A stretch of 64,000 bases of DNA from Exiguobacterium sibiricum 7-3 (GTDB lineage Bacteria > Bacillota > Bacilli > Exiguobacteriales > Exiguobacteriaceae), in the NCBI RefSeq assembly GCF_000620865.1, contig NZ_KK211190.1, positions 819,971 through 883,970 on the forward strand, read 5' to 3'. The notes below the pieces were generated by a model that saw nothing but the letters and a program-made list of their open reading frames with translations, did no database searches and had not been told where the DNA came from. The first letter of the stretch is position 1; each line of letters opens with the position of its first letter. Both the position numbers and the translations under genes were made by a program. Below are positions 25,878 through 35,770 of this stretch, in pieces.

Positions 25878-25945
25878 TGATTGGCATTCCTTATTTCGTG
25901 ATGGGATGAACAAACTGCTGTAGAAAGTTTATGCAGTCTGCCCTG

Positions 25946-25975
25946 TTGTAAAACAACAAAACTACGTGCTATTTT
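25946..25975 (+). promoter_or_regulatory. Possible pfkA promoter
   Basis: TTGTAA (25946-25951), an 18-base spacer and TATTTT (25970-25975), 30 bases before the gene. Confidence 0.45.
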
Positions 25976-25977
25976 AG

Positions 25978-26973
<996 letters not shown>

Positions 26974-27057
26974 GATAGACCGATTATCAGTCGGAGTAGA
27001 ATAGGTTTTATTGGCATTGTGATTGAACAGCCAAACATTGTAGGAGGTTTATGGAAT

Positions 27058-28806
27058 ATGCGCAGAACTAAAATTGTATGTACGATTGGACCGGCGTCAG
27101 AAAAACGTCTTCCAGAAATGATTGAAGCGGGTATGAACGTTGCTCGTCTTAACTTCTCACACGGTGACTATGAAGAACACGGTGCCCGGATCACGGACAT
27201 CCGCCGTGCAGCGGAAGAAGCAAACAAATTAGTCACAATCCTTTTAGATACAAAAGGTCCTGAAATCCGCACGCATACATTTGAAGAAGGCAAAGCCCTT
27301 CTCGTACGCGGCAAACAAGTCATCGTCGTCAGCGGTGACGCAAACGAAATCGTCGGAACAGCAGACAAGTTCTCTGTGACATATGATGGTTTATATGATG
27401 ATGTCGAAGTCGGTTCGATGATCATGTTAGATGATGGGTTAATCGGACTTCGTGTCGCAGAAAAACTCGAAAACCGTGAACTCCTTTGTGATATCGAAAA
27501 CGAAGGAATCATCAAAACGAAAAAAGGTGTTAACTTACCAAACGTAAAAGTTAACTTACCTGCTTTGACAGACAAAGATATCGCAGACATCGAGTTCGGA
27601 ATTCGTAGCGACATCGATTTGATCGCTGCTTCATTCGTTCGTCGTGCATCTGATGTCGTTGCCATTCGTCAATTGCTCGAAAAACACAATGCAAGCCACA
27701 TTAAAATCTTCCCGAAAATTGAAAACCAAGAAGGTGTCGATAACATCGAAGAAATCATCGCGATTTCAGACGGTCTGATGGTTGCACGTGGTGATCTTGG
27801 AATCGAGATTCCGACGGAAGAAGTTACACCAACACAAAAAGATCTCATCAAAATTTGTAATGATTACGGTAAACCGGTCATCACAGCAACGCAAATGCTT
27901 GACTCGATGCAACGTTTCCCACGTCCGACACGTGCAGAAGCATCAGACGTCGCGAACGCGATTCTTGATGGAACAGATGCGATCATGCTTTCAGGTGAAA
28001 CAGCAGCCGGGGATTACCCGATTGAATCTGTTCAAATGATGCACACGATCGCAAAACGGACAGAAAAAATGCTCGACTACAAGATGCTCCTGAAAGATCG
28101 TCAAACACGCAGTGAGCACACTGTGACGGATGCAATCGCTCAAGCCGTTACGCATACAGCCATCAACTTGGACGCTAAAGCAATCTTGACACCGACTCAG
28201 TCTGGTTACACAGCTGCCCGGATTTCAAAATACCGTCCAGAGTCAAACATCGTTGCCGTCACACCGAGCGCGCGTGTTGCACGTCAACTCAATATCGTTT
28301 GGGGTGTTTACCCGATTGTTGTCGACCATTTGTCAGACAACACGGATGATATGTTGACACTTGCTGCTGATACAGCAAAAGAAGCAGGATTTGTTACAGA
28401 CGGTGACCTCGTCGTCATCTCTGCAGGTATCCCGGCTCTTACAGCAGGTACAACAAACATGTTAAAAATCCACATCGTCGGTAAAGAGATCACAAACGGT
28501 CGCGGAATCGGTGAACGTGGTGTCGTTGGCGAAGTCGTCATCGCGCATACAGCTGAAGAAGCAAACGCAAAAGCAAAACCAGGTATGATTCTTATCACGA
28601 ACTCAACGGATCGTGACATGATGCCTGCAATCGAGATGGCTGCAGCAATGGTCACAGTAGACGGCGGATTGACAAGCCATGCTGGAATCGTTGGTCCTTC
28701 ACTCGGTAAACCGGTTATCGTCGGTGTTGAAAATGCCATGACAATCTTCACAGATGGTCAACGTATTTCAATCGATCCTTTAACAGGTAAATTGTACAAC
28801 GCATAA
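27058..28806 (+). CDS. pyk: Pyruvate kinase with extra C-terminal PEP-utilising-like domain
   Basis: Converts phosphoenolpyruvate and ADP to pyruvate and ATP. It has 582 residues from ATG 27058, ten bases after AGGAGG. The barrel shows [33 protein letters not shown] and the [14 protein letters not shown] signature. Catalytic Arg and Lys lie in the usual segments. The last ~110 residues ([20 protein letters not shown] to [22 protein letters not shown]) form the PEP-synthase-like phosphohistidine domain found in Bacillus-type enzymes, with the TSHAG motif intact. It follows pfkA by 84 bases and a strong terminator closes the unit. Confidence 0.97.
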   Translation: MRRTKIVCTIGPASEKRLPEMIEAGMNVARLNFSHGDYEEHGARITDIRRAAEEANKLVTILLDTKGPEIRTHTFEEGKALLVRGKQVIVVSGDANEIVGTADKFSVTYDGLYDDVEVGSMIMLDDGLIGLRVAEKLENRELLCDIENEGIIKTKKGVNLPNVKVNLPALTDKDIADIEFGIRSDIDLIAASFVRRASDVVAIRQLLEKHNASHIKIFPKIENQEGVDNIEEIIAISDGLMVARGDLGIEIPTEEVTPTQKDLIKICNDYGKPVITATQMLDSMQRFPRPTRAEASDVANAILDGTDAIMLSGETAAGDYPIESVQMMHTIAKRTEKMLDYKMLLKDRQTRSEHTVTDAIAQAVTHTAINLDAKAILTPTQSGYTAARISKYRPESNIVAVTPSARVARQLNIVWGVYPIVVDHLSDNTDDMLTLAADTAKEAGFVTDGDLVVISAGIPALTAGTTNMLKIHIVGKEITNGRGIGERGVVGEVVIAHTAEEANAKAKPGMILITNSTDRDMMPAIEMAAAMVTVDGGLTSHAGIVGPSLGKPVIVGVENAMTIFTDGQRISIDPLTGKLYNA

Positions 28807-28812
28807 TCAATG

Positions 28813-28847
28813 AAACGGATATGGCAAAAGCCATATCCGTTTTTTCA
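28813..28847 (+). terminator. pyk terminator
   Basis: AAACGGATATGGC (28813-28825) and GCCATATCCGTTT (28830-28842) form a 13-bp perfect stem with an AAAA loop, followed by T. The next gene starts only 20 bases later. Confidence 0.93.
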
Positions 28848-28863
28848 AATCGGGGGTTTGCAC

Positions 28864-29334
28864 ATGGAAGCCTATCTTTTTTTGATTGGTCTCGTGTTGA
28901 TTGGTGTCATCGCTCAAAATAAATCGTTGATCATTGCAGCTGCTTTTTTGCTCATCATCAAAGCGATTGGTCTCGACGGTCGCCTGTTCCCGTCCTTACA
29001 GGCGAAAGGCATCACATGGGGAGTCACGTTGATCACGGCGGCGATCCTAGTACCAATTGCAACGGGAGACATCGGATTTAGAGAGCTGCTGAATAGTGTA
29101 CGGGGACATATCGGTATCATTTCATTTTTAGCAGGAATTTTTGTTGCAATCATTGCAGCCCACGGCGTTGGTCTGATGAAAGAAGATCCGCTCGTCACGA
29201 CTGCACTGCTTGCTGGAACGATATTGGCCGTCGGACTGTTTCGAGGTGTACCGGTTGGTCCGTTGATCGGAGCAGGAATCGCAGCTCTTGTCATTGGAAT
29301 GTGGGATATCATCGTCAAAGCAATCAGTGGTTAA
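28864..29334 (+). CDS. YtwI-like DUF441 membrane protein
   Basis: Integral membrane protein of 156 residues with about five hydrophobic helices and short polar loops. It matches the YtwI/DUF441 family in length and pattern; the function is not known. ATG 28864 follows GGGGG by eight bases. An upstream in-frame ATG at 28810 lies inside the pyk terminator and is rejected. Its position between pyk and citZ is conserved in Bacillus, where ytzA and ytvI also lie here; those two are missing. Confidence 0.83.
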   Translation: MEAYLFLIGLVLIGVIAQNKSLIIAAAFLLIIKAIGLDGRLFPSLQAKGITWGVTLITAAILVPIATGDIGFRELLNSVRGHIGIISFLAGIFVAIIAAHGVGLMKEDPLVTTALLAGTILAVGLFRGVPVGPLIGAGIAALVIGMWDIIVKAISG

Positions 29335-29388
29335 GTGATGTAACGATAGTGAAGTGAATTAATTTTTTGATAATAGTATGCAAGTTCG

Positions 29389-29417
29389 TTCACTTTTTGG
29401 TTAATTTTGTTTATACT
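29389..29417 (+). promoter_or_regulatory. Possible citZ promoter
   Basis: TTCACT (29389-29394), a 17-base spacer and TATACT (29412-29417). The start would fall near 29424, just before a terminator-like hairpin. Confidence 0.5.
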
Positions 29418-29430
29418 AAGGACAGAAACA

Positions 29431-29495
29431 AGATGGTCTATTCAAGAGCAAACGGTTCGGCGTGGGGAACGACTCTTGCGTAGACGTCTTTTTTT
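29431..29495 (+). terminator. Terminator-like hairpin in the citZ leader
   Basis: AGAT/GTCT, GTCTA/TAGAC and CAAGAG/CTCTTG stack into one long stem (29431-29448 with 29473-29489), with GTTC/GAAC in the loop, and seven T follow. It either ends ytwI transcription or attenuates citZ. Confidence 0.72.
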
Positions 29496-29506
29496 CAATA
29501 CGGAAA

Positions 29507-29520
29507 TGAAAGCGTTTTAA
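29507..29520. promoter_or_regulatory. cre-like site before citZ
   Basis: TGAAAGCGTTTTAA matches TGWAANCGNTNWCA with one mismatch. It lies between the hairpin and the ribosome binding site, a roadblock position. Confidence 0.6.
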
Positions 29521-29551
29521 ATTTCTGGGGGAAAAAAAGGGGGATTTTTGT

Positions 29552-30664
29552 ATGACACAAACAAAAGGTTTAGAAGGAATCGTCGCGACAGCATCGAAGA
29601 TCAGTTCGATCATTGATGGTCAGTTGACGTATGGTGGGTATACAATTGATGATTTGGCGGAGCACGCCTCATTTGAAGAAGTGGTCTTTTTACTTTGGAA
29701 TGACCGCTTACCAAAAGAAGACGAACTGAAGCAACTTTCAGAAGCTTTGATTTCTGAAGCAACAGTCGCACCAGCAGTCCTTGAGACATTAAAAGTGGCG
29801 CCAAAAACCGCCAACGCGATGTCAGCCATTCGTACTGCTTTATCACAACTCGCATTATACGATGAATCGGCTGAAGATATGTCGACAGAGGCGAATTACG
29901 CTAAAGCCATCAAACTCCAAGCGCAGATTGCGACACTCGTAACAGCGTATGCACGAATCAAAAAAGGCCAAGAGCCGGTTGCACCGAAAGCAGGACTTTC
30001 ATACGCAGCGAACTTCCTCTACATGCTGACAGGCGAAGAGCCGACAGAAGTAGCAGAAAAAGCCTTTAATCAAGCGCTTGTGCTGCATGCGGATCATGAG
30101 CTGAACGCTTCGACGTTTACAGCACGTGTCTGTGTTGCGACATTATCGGATATCTATTCAGGCGTCACGGCTGCGATGGGGGCACTCAAAGGTCCACTTC
30201 ACGGTGGAGCGAACGAAGCCGTCATGAAAATGTTGCTGGAAATTGATTCAGTTGAAAAGGTTGACGAGTATGTTCATAATAAACTTAAGAACAAGGAAAA
30301 AATCATGGGCTTCGGTCACCGTGTCTACAAGGACGGCGATCCACGTGCGAAGCACCTCCAGGAGATGAGCCGTCAATTGACAGCTCAAATCGGAGAACCG
30401 AAATGGTACGAGATGTCAGTCAAGATTGACCAAATCGTCCAATCGGAAAAAGGATTGAAACCGAACGTCGATTTCTATTCGGCTTCGACGTACCATGCAC
30501 TTGGACTTGATACGGAATTGTTTACACCAATCTTTGCCGTCAGTCGTATGTCAGGTTGGTTAGCGCACATTTTAGAGCAGTATAGCGACAACCGCCTCAT
30601 TCGTCCACGCGCCGATTATATTGGTGAAACACACCGGACATACGTGTCCATGAACGAACGTTAA
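29552..30664 (+). CDS. citZ: Citrate synthase
   Basis: Condenses oxaloacetate and acetyl-CoA to citrate, the entry step of the TCA cycle. It has 370 residues, the length of the Gram-positive dimeric type. Catalytic residues are visible: His in GPLHGGANEAVM, His in GFGHRVYKDGDPRA and Asp in NVDFYSAST. ATG 29552 follows AGGGGGA by eight bases. It starts the citZ-icd-mdh cluster known from Bacillus. The leader carries a hairpin and a cre-like site. Confidence 0.97.
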   Translation: MTQTKGLEGIVATASKISSIIDGQLTYGGYTIDDLAEHASFEEVVFLLWNDRLPKEDELKQLSEALISEATVAPAVLETLKVAPKTANAMSAIRTALSQLALYDESAEDMSTEANYAKAIKLQAQIATLVTAYARIKKGQEPVAPKAGLSYAANFLYMLTGEEPTEVAEKAFNQALVLHADHELNASTFTARVCVATLSDIYSGVTAAMGALKGPLHGGANEAVMKMLLEIDSVEKVDEYVHNKLKNKEKIMGFGHRVYKDGDPRAKHLQEMSRQLTAQIGEPKWYEMSVKIDQIVQSEKGLKPNVDFYSASTYHALGLDTELFTPIFAVSRMSGWLAHILEQYSDNRLIRPRADYIGETHRTYVSMNER

Positions 30665-30671
30665 AAAAGAC

Positions 30672-30700
30672 GGAGAGGAGAAATCCTCTCCTGCTTTTTG
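30672..30700 (+). terminator. Hairpin between citZ and icd
   Basis: GGAGAGGA (30672-30679) pairs with TCCTCTCC (30684-30691), then TGCTTTTT. It may lower read-through into icd. Confidence 0.7.
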
Positions 30701-30734
30701 ATGACATCAATCATATTCAAGGGGGATTTTACAA

Positions 30735-32009
30735 ATGGCTACAATTCAAGGCGAAAACATCACAGTAACAAACGGGACACTTAACGTACCAAATGCACCA
30801 ATCATTCCTTTCATCATCGGTGATGGCACTGGACCTGATATCTGGAATGCTGCAGTTCGTGTCTTTGACGCTGCTGTCGAAAAAGCATACAACGGTGAAA
30901 AGAAGATTGAATGGAAAGAAGTCTACGCTGGAGAAAAAGCCTTCAACAAAACAGGCAACTGGCTTCCGGAAGAAACACTTGACCTGATTCGCGAACACAT
31001 CATCGCGATCAAAGGACCACTCACGACACCGGTCGGCGGCGGAATCCGTTCGTTAAACGTTGCGCTTCGTCAAGAACTTGATTTGTATACATGTCTTCGC
31101 CCGGTCCGTTACTTCACAGGTGTTCCTTCACCGGTTAAACGCCCAGAAGATACAGACATGGTCATCTTCCGCGAAAACACAGAAGATATCTACGCTGGGA
31201 TCGAGTATGCGTCAGGCAGCGAAGAAGCACAAAAATTACTTAACTTCCTGCAAACAGAGATGGGTGTCAACAAAATCCGTTTCCCTGAAACGTCTGGTCT
31301 CGGAATCAAGCCGATTTCTAAAGAAGGAACAGAACGTCTTGTCCGTGCAGCGATTGAATATGCACTCGAAAACAAACGTGCTTCATTGACGCTCGTTCAC
31401 AAAGGTAACATCATGAAGTTCACAGAAGGTGCATTCAAAAACTGGGGTTATGAACTCGCAGAACGTGAATACGCAGAACATGTCTTCACATGGAACCAGT
31501 ATGACCGAATCAAGGATGAAGAAGGTGCTGACGCAGCAAACAAAGCACAGTCTGAAGCAGAAGCAGCAGGCAAGTTGATCGTCAAAGATTCGATTGCTGA
31601 TATCTTCTTACAACAAATCTTGACGCGTCCAAAAGAGTTTGATGTTGTCGCAACAATGAACTTGAATGGTGATTACATTTCAGATGCTCTTGCAGCACAA
31701 GTCGGTGGAATCGGGATTGCACCTGGTGCCAACATCAACTACATGACAGGTCACGCGATTTTCGAGGCGACTCACGGTACAGCACCGAAATATGCAGGAC
31801 TTGATAAAGTAAACCCATCTTCTGTCATTCTTTCAGGAGAAATGATGTTCCGTCACCTTGGATGGAATGAAGTCGCTGACTTAATCATTCAATCGATGGA
31901 AAAATCAATTGAAAACAAAGTCGTCACGTATGACTTCGCACGTCTCATGGATGGTGCGACAGAAGTGAAATGTTCTGAATTCGCGGACGAACTCATCAAG
32001 AATATGTAA
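30735..32009 (+). CDS. icd: Isocitrate dehydrogenase (NADP)
   Basis: Oxidatively decarboxylates isocitrate to 2-oxoglutarate with NADP. It has 424 residues. The substrate site [27 protein letters not shown] contains the Ser that is phosphorylated in enteric enzymes. [23 protein letters not shown] holds the catalytic Lys. The NADP segment [20 protein letters not shown] follows. ATG 30735 follows AGGGGGA. It is 70 bases after citZ, separated by a hairpin, and 27 bases before mdh. Confidence 0.97.
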   Translation: MATIQGENITVTNGTLNVPNAPIIPFIIGDGTGPDIWNAAVRVFDAAVEKAYNGEKKIEWKEVYAGEKAFNKTGNWLPEETLDLIREHIIAIKGPLTTPVGGGIRSLNVALRQELDLYTCLRPVRYFTGVPSPVKRPEDTDMVIFRENTEDIYAGIEYASGSEEAQKLLNFLQTEMGVNKIRFPETSGLGIKPISKEGTERLVRAAIEYALENKRASLTLVHKGNIMKFTEGAFKNWGYELAEREYAEHVFTWNQYDRIKDEEGADAANKAQSEAEAAGKLIVKDSIADIFLQQILTRPKEFDVVATMNLNGDYISDALAAQVGGIGIAPGANINYMTGHAIFEATHGTAPKYAGLDKVNPSSVILSGEMMFRHLGWNEVADLIIQSMEKSIENKVVTYDFARLMDGATEVKCSEFADELIKNM

Positions 32010-32036
32010 TTTAATCTTGACTAGGGGGACTGGACA

Positions 32037-32969
32037 ATGAATCGACGGAAAAAGATTTCGGTCATCGGGAGTGGATTCACAGGGGCAACAACAGCACTGT
32101 ACCTTGCTCAAAAAGAGTTAGGGGATATCGTGCTCGTTGATATGCCGCAACAGGAAAACGCGACCAAAGGAAAAGCACTTGATATGCAGGAAACAGCACC
32201 GATTCAAGGTTTTGATGCCTGGATCAACGGGACATCGGATTATCAAGACATCGAAGGATCTGACATTGTCGTCATCACGGCGGGGATTGCCAGAAAACCC
32301 GGGATGAGTCGCGAAGATCTTGTCAGCACGAATGCAAATGTCATGAAAGCCGTTACGAAAGAAATCGTGACCCATGCACCGGAATCCATCATCATCGTGT
32401 TGACGAACCCTGTCGATGCGATGACATATACCGTCTTTCAAGCATCCGGTTTTCCGAAAGAACGCGTTATCGGCCAGTCCGGTGTATTAGATACAGCACG
32501 TTTTCGGACGTTCGTCGCAATGGAACTGAATGTCTCCGTTAAGGATATTTCCGGATTCGTGCTCGGTGGGCACGGGGATGACATGGTTCCCTTGTTACGC
32601 TATTCCTATGCAGGTGGTATCCCACTGGAAAAACTGATTTCACCTGAACGATTAGCGGCCATCGTTGAGCGAACACGTAAAGGTGGCGGCGAAATCGTCC
32701 AGTTACTTGGAAATGGCTCGGCCTATTATGCACCGGCAGCGGCCATTGTTGAGATGGTGGAAGCGATTCTAAAAGATCAGCGGCGAATTTTGCCGGCGAT
32801 TGCCTATCTCGAAGGAGAGTACGGATATGAGGACTTGTACCTCGGTGTTCCGACTATTCTTGGGGGAAATGGTGTTGAACAAGTGCTCGAGTTGGAATTG
32901 ACGCCAGATGAGAAGCAAGGTCTGGATCGGTCTGTTTCAACGGTTCGTTCCGTTCTTGCGCTTCTGTGA
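32037..32969 (+). CDS. mdh: Malate dehydrogenase (LDH-like type)
   Basis: Oxidises malate to oxaloacetate with NAD. It has 310 residues, the LDH-like form of Firmicutes. The nucleotide loop is [14 protein letters not shown], and Asp after the second strand (VLVDMPQ) suits NAD. The substrate arginine lies in [16 protein letters not shown] and the catalytic His in [14 protein letters not shown] 32037 follows AGGGGGACTGG. It closes the citZ-icd-mdh cluster and is followed by a terminator. Confidence 0.97.
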   Translation: MNRRKKISVIGSGFTGATTALYLAQKELGDIVLVDMPQQENATKGKALDMQETAPIQGFDAWINGTSDYQDIEGSDIVVITAGIARKPGMSREDLVSTNANVMKAVTKEIVTHAPESIIIVLTNPVDAMTYTVFQASGFPKERVIGQSGVLDTARFRTFVAMELNVSVKDISGFVLGGHGDDMVPLLRYSYAGGIPLEKLISPERLAAIVERTRKGGGEIVQLLGNGSAYYAPAAAIVEMVEAILKDQRRILPAIAYLEGEYGYEDLYLGVPTILGGNGVEQVLELELTPDEKQGLDRSVSTVRSVLALL

Positions 32970-32995
32970 AGCAATGATTTTTAAAAGTATGATGT

Positions 32996-33034
32996 AAAGG
33001 TGAGTTCGATTAATAAATCGGTCTCATCTTTTTT
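32996..33034 (+). terminator. mdh terminator
   Basis: AAAGGTGAG pairs with CTCATCTTT, with CGATT/AATCG inside, and a run of T follows. Confidence 0.85.
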
Positions 33035-33081
33035 GTGTAGTTTTTTTGAAGCAAACTAAAATCAATGAAGGGGAGGTGACT

Positions 33082-33117
33082 TTGCTTGAGTTTCCTCTTT
33101 TTGTAAAAAACATGTAG
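33082..33117 (+). CDS. Possible 11-codon leader peptide before the alcohol dehydrogenase gene
   Basis: GGGGAGGTG, a very strong Shine-Dalgarno at about 33070-33078, is followed by TTG 33082 and the short frame MLEFPLFVKNM, stopping at TAG 33115-33117. The stop lies inside an inverted repeat. It may instead be a vestige or an accidental purine run; no family is recognisable. Confidence 0.25.
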   Translation: MLEFPLFVKNM

Positions 33118-33129
33118 CATGAATGCTAC
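33114..33129. promoter_or_regulatory. Inverted repeat before the alcohol dehydrogenase gene
   Basis: GTAGCAT-GA-ATGCTAC, a perfect 7-bp inverted repeat, lies about 60 bases before the gene. It could be an operator or an RNA hairpin. Confidence 0.45.
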
Positions 33130-33187
33130 TTATTTAGGGTAAACGAATAAAGTACGCTATTTTTGAAAATTCAAAGGGGGAACCATC

Positions 33188-34327
33188 ATGCGCGCTGTCA
33201 CTTATCAAGGTACAAAAAATGTCGAAGTGAAAGATGTCCAGGATCCGTCGATTGAGAAGAACGATGATATCATCGTCAAGATTACGTCTACTGCTATCTG
33301 TGGGTCAGATTTGCATATCTATCAAGGAAACATGCCGGCGAAAAAGGATTATGTCATTGGACATGAACCGATGGGGATCGTCGAAGAAGTAGGCCCTGAC
33401 GTGACGAAGGTCAAGCGGGGCGATCGGGTTGTCTTACCGTTCAACGTTGCGTGTGGTCATTGTTTCTACTGTGATCACGATATGGAGAGTCAGTGTGATA
33501 ATTCCAATGGGAACCCACACGTCGATACAGGCGGCTATTTTGGATTTACGGAAGAGTTCGGCGGGCATCCCGGTGGACAAGCAGAGTACTTAAAAGTCCC
33601 GTTTGGAAACTTCATGCCGCTCGTCGTTCCTGAATCATGTGAACTGGAAGACGAAGCGTTGTTGTTTTTGTCGGATGTTATTCCGACAGCGTACTGGAGC
33701 GTCATCAATTCAGGGGTCAAAAAAGGGGATACCGTCGTCGTCTTGGGGTCAGGACCTGTCGGATTGATGACACAGAAATTCGCCTGGATGCAAGGAGCAA
33801 AACGGGTCATTGCGGTCGATGAACAAGTGTACCGTCTGAATCATGCGAAGATGACGAATCGGGTCGAGACCGTCAACTTACAAGATCATCAGGAAACCGG
33901 ACAATATTTAAAAGAACTGACACAAGGCGGGGCGGACGTCGTCATTGATTGTGTCGGATTTGACGGGAAGATGTCCGCGCTTGAAAAAGTGGAACAGAAG
34001 ATCGGGTTACAAGGCGGAACATTGAGTGCAATCAATATCGCCAAAGACGCTGTCCGGAAATTCGGAACGGTCCAACTGACAGGGGTCTATGCCAAAAAAT
34101 ACAATCAATTCCCGCTCGGTGATTTCTTCACCCGAAACATCACGTTGAAGATGGGGCAAGCACCGGTCGTCCATCTGATGCCGGAATTGTTCCAAAAAAT
34201 CATCAATCAGGAATTTGATCCAACCGATATCATCACCCATAAAATTGATTTGGAGCAGGCGGCTCATGCCTACCAAACGTTTAATGATCATGCTGATGGA
34301 TGTATCAAAGTCATCTTGAAACCATAA
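33188..34327 (+). CDS. Zinc-dependent alcohol dehydrogenase (formaldehyde dehydrogenase-like MDR)
   Basis: Medium-chain dehydrogenase of 379 residues; the substrate is not fixed by sequence. The catalytic zinc ligands are Cys in AICGSDLHIY and the HE pair in IGHEPMGIVEEVG. The structural zinc lobe follows (CGHCFYCDHDMESQC, four Cys). The Rossmann motif is VVVLGSGPVGLMTQKF, with the NAD-type acidic residue in VIAVDEQ. The long insert after the structural lobe is like glutathione-independent formaldehyde dehydrogenases and B. subtilis AdhB. ATG 33188 follows AAGGGGG. It is not part of the conserved Bacillus block between mdh and phoP. Confidence 0.92.
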   Translation: MRAVTYQGTKNVEVKDVQDPSIEKNDDIIVKITSTAICGSDLHIYQGNMPAKKDYVIGHEPMGIVEEVGPDVTKVKRGDRVVLPFNVACGHCFYCDHDMESQCDNSNGNPHVDTGGYFGFTEEFGGHPGGQAEYLKVPFGNFMPLVVPESCELEDEALLFLSDVIPTAYWSVINSGVKKGDTVVVLGSGPVGLMTQKFAWMQGAKRVIAVDEQVYRLNHAKMTNRVETVNLQDHQETGQYLKELTQGGADVVIDCVGFDGKMSALEKVEQKIGLQGGTLSAINIAKDAVRKFGTVQLTGVYAKKYNQFPLGDFFTRNITLKMGQAPVVHLMPELFQKIINQEFDPTDIITHKIDLEQAAHAYQTFNDHADGCIKVILKP

Positions 34328-34340
34328 TGAAAATCATACA

Positions 34341-34372
34341 AAAAGACCGCTTCGAATCGAAAGCGGTCTTTT
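34341..34372. terminator. Bidirectional terminator between the adh and yuiD-like genes
   Basis: AAAAGACCGCTT (34341-34352) and AAGCGGTCTTTT (34361-34372) form a 12-bp stem with A/T ends. Confidence 0.9.
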
Positions 34373-34415
34373 GCATGAAGATATTTCTTTTGATTTATCC
34401 GATACGCGTCACAGA

Positions 34416-34841
34416 TTAAAAGAACAGGACGGGCCAAAGGAAACCAACGGCCAAACCAAGCAGAAGACCTACAAAGACCTGGAACTCGGTATGTCCAACC
34501 AATTCGTTGAGCAACGGTGTTTCGTGGCGGATTCCTTTGAAGTAATCATTCAGCAGTTTGGCTTGAAGACCAACGGCTTGGCGGACTCCGGTCGCATCAT
34601 ACATGATGATGACGGCGAAAATCGCAGCGAGGGCAAACAGCGATGAGCTAAAGCCTTCTTGAAAACCAATTACGACAGCCAGTGCGACGACAGTCGAACT
34701 ATGTGAACTCGGCATGCCGCCTGAGGCAAACATGATTTCAAGATCAAATTTCTTTGTCTTAATTAAACCGGTGACGAGTTTTGCGGCTTGGGCGATGAAC
34801 CAAGCGGTGATTGCTGCAAATAACGGGTTATTCCATTCCAT
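34416..34841 (-). CDS. YuiD-like divergent PAP2 family membrane protein (DUF212)
   Basis: Membrane protein of 141 residues with about four to five helices. It carries GGMPSSHSSTVVALA and YDATGVRQAVGLQA, the marks of the DUF212/divergent PAP2 family. The SSHS motif recalls PAP2 phosphatases, but other PAP2 catalytic motifs are missing, so activity is uncertain. ATG 34841 follows GGAGG by seven bases; the upstream in-frame start at 34901 has no ribosome binding site. It is divergent from phoP. Confidence 0.85.
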   Translation of the reverse strand: MEWNNPLFAAITAWFIAQAAKLVTGLIKTKKFDLEIMFASGGMPSSHSSTVVALAVVIGFQEGFSSSLFALAAIFAVIIMYDATGVRQAVGLQAKLLNDYFKGIRHETPLLNELVGHTEFQVFVGLLLGLAVGFLWPVLFF

Positions 34842-35062
34842 ATCCATTCCTCCACATGATGACGATATGTAACTGTTTCCCCAATTCCTCCATTTCAACA
34901 CGGGAAACTACTGGAAGAACGAGTCCGACCTTAAAGATTGTGTAAAGAAACGACGGAAAGATTTGTGGTTTAGTAGTGAAAGTCGTTAAGATGAAGACAG
35001 AAGAAGTGGATTCCACGGAATTCCTCATTCAAAGATGAAATGCGCTGAGGAGGCCAACTGTC

Positions 35063-35770
35063 TTGAAAGATAAAATAATCGTTGTCGATGATGAACTCTC
35101 GATTGCCACACTTTTAAAGTTTAATTTAGAGCAAGCCGGTTTTATTGTTGAAACTGCCCATGATGGTATGACGGGTCTGAAGTTAGCGGAGAAACAAGAT
35201 GCTGCGTTGATCGTCCTCGATCTCATGTTGCCGGAACTGGATGGACTGGAAGTCTGTAAACGACTGCGCCAACAAAAAATCAATACACCGATTTTAATGC
35301 TGACGGCAAAAGATGATGAGTTTGACAAGGTACTCGGTCTGGAGCTTGGAGCAGATGACTATTTGACGAAGCCGTTTAGTCCGCGTGAAGTTGTGGCACG
35401 TGTCAAAGCCATCCTGCGCCGGATGAACCAGCAAACCGTTGCGGAAGAAGTGACGGATGGGACAATCTTGATTGGAGACGTCAAAATCGTGCCGGATAAC
35501 TACGAAGCATTCAAAGCGGAAGAGCGACTCGAATTAACACCAAAGGAATTTGAACTGTTGGTGTATCTCGCGAAAAATAAGGGACGTGTCTTGACGCGTG
35601 ACCAGTTATTGTCCGCCATTTGGAATTATGACTTCGTCGGGGATACACGGATCGTTGACGTCCATATCAGTCATGTCCGTGAAAAAATCGAACCGAATAC
35701 GAAAAAGCCGATCTACATTAAAACGATTCGAGGATTAGGTTATAAGATGGAGGAGCCGAAAGCGGAATGA
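35063..35770 (+). CDS. phoP: PhoP-type response regulator (OmpR family)
   Basis: Transcription factor of 235 residues that acts with PhoR, expected to control phosphate-starvation genes. The receiver domain has Asp9, Asp10, the phosphoacceptor Asp53 (IVLDLMLPELDG) and Lys in MLTAKDDE. The OmpR winged helix covers residues ~135-230 (LTPKEFELLVYLAKNKGRVLTR, VDVHISHVREKIE). The start is TTG 35063, nine bases after TGAGGAGG. It overlaps phoR by four bases. The name rests on the mdh-phoPR-polA order plus the family match. Confidence 0.93.
   Translation: MKDKIIVVDDELSIATLLKFNLEQAGFIVETAHDGMTGLKLAEKQDAALIVLDLMLPELDGLEVCKRLRQQKINTPILMLTAKDDEFDKVLGLELGADDYLTKPFSPREVVARVKAILRRMNQQTVAEEVTDGTILIGDVKIVPDNYEAFKAEERLELTPKEFELLVYLAKNKGRVLTRDQLLSAIWNYDFVGDTRIVDVHISHVREKIEPNTKKPIYIKTIRGLGYKMEEPKAE

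Noticed and set aside
34930-34955. PhoP box before phoP
   Set aside because: Only weak TTTACA-like repeats on the minus strand; spacing and sequence do not support a call.
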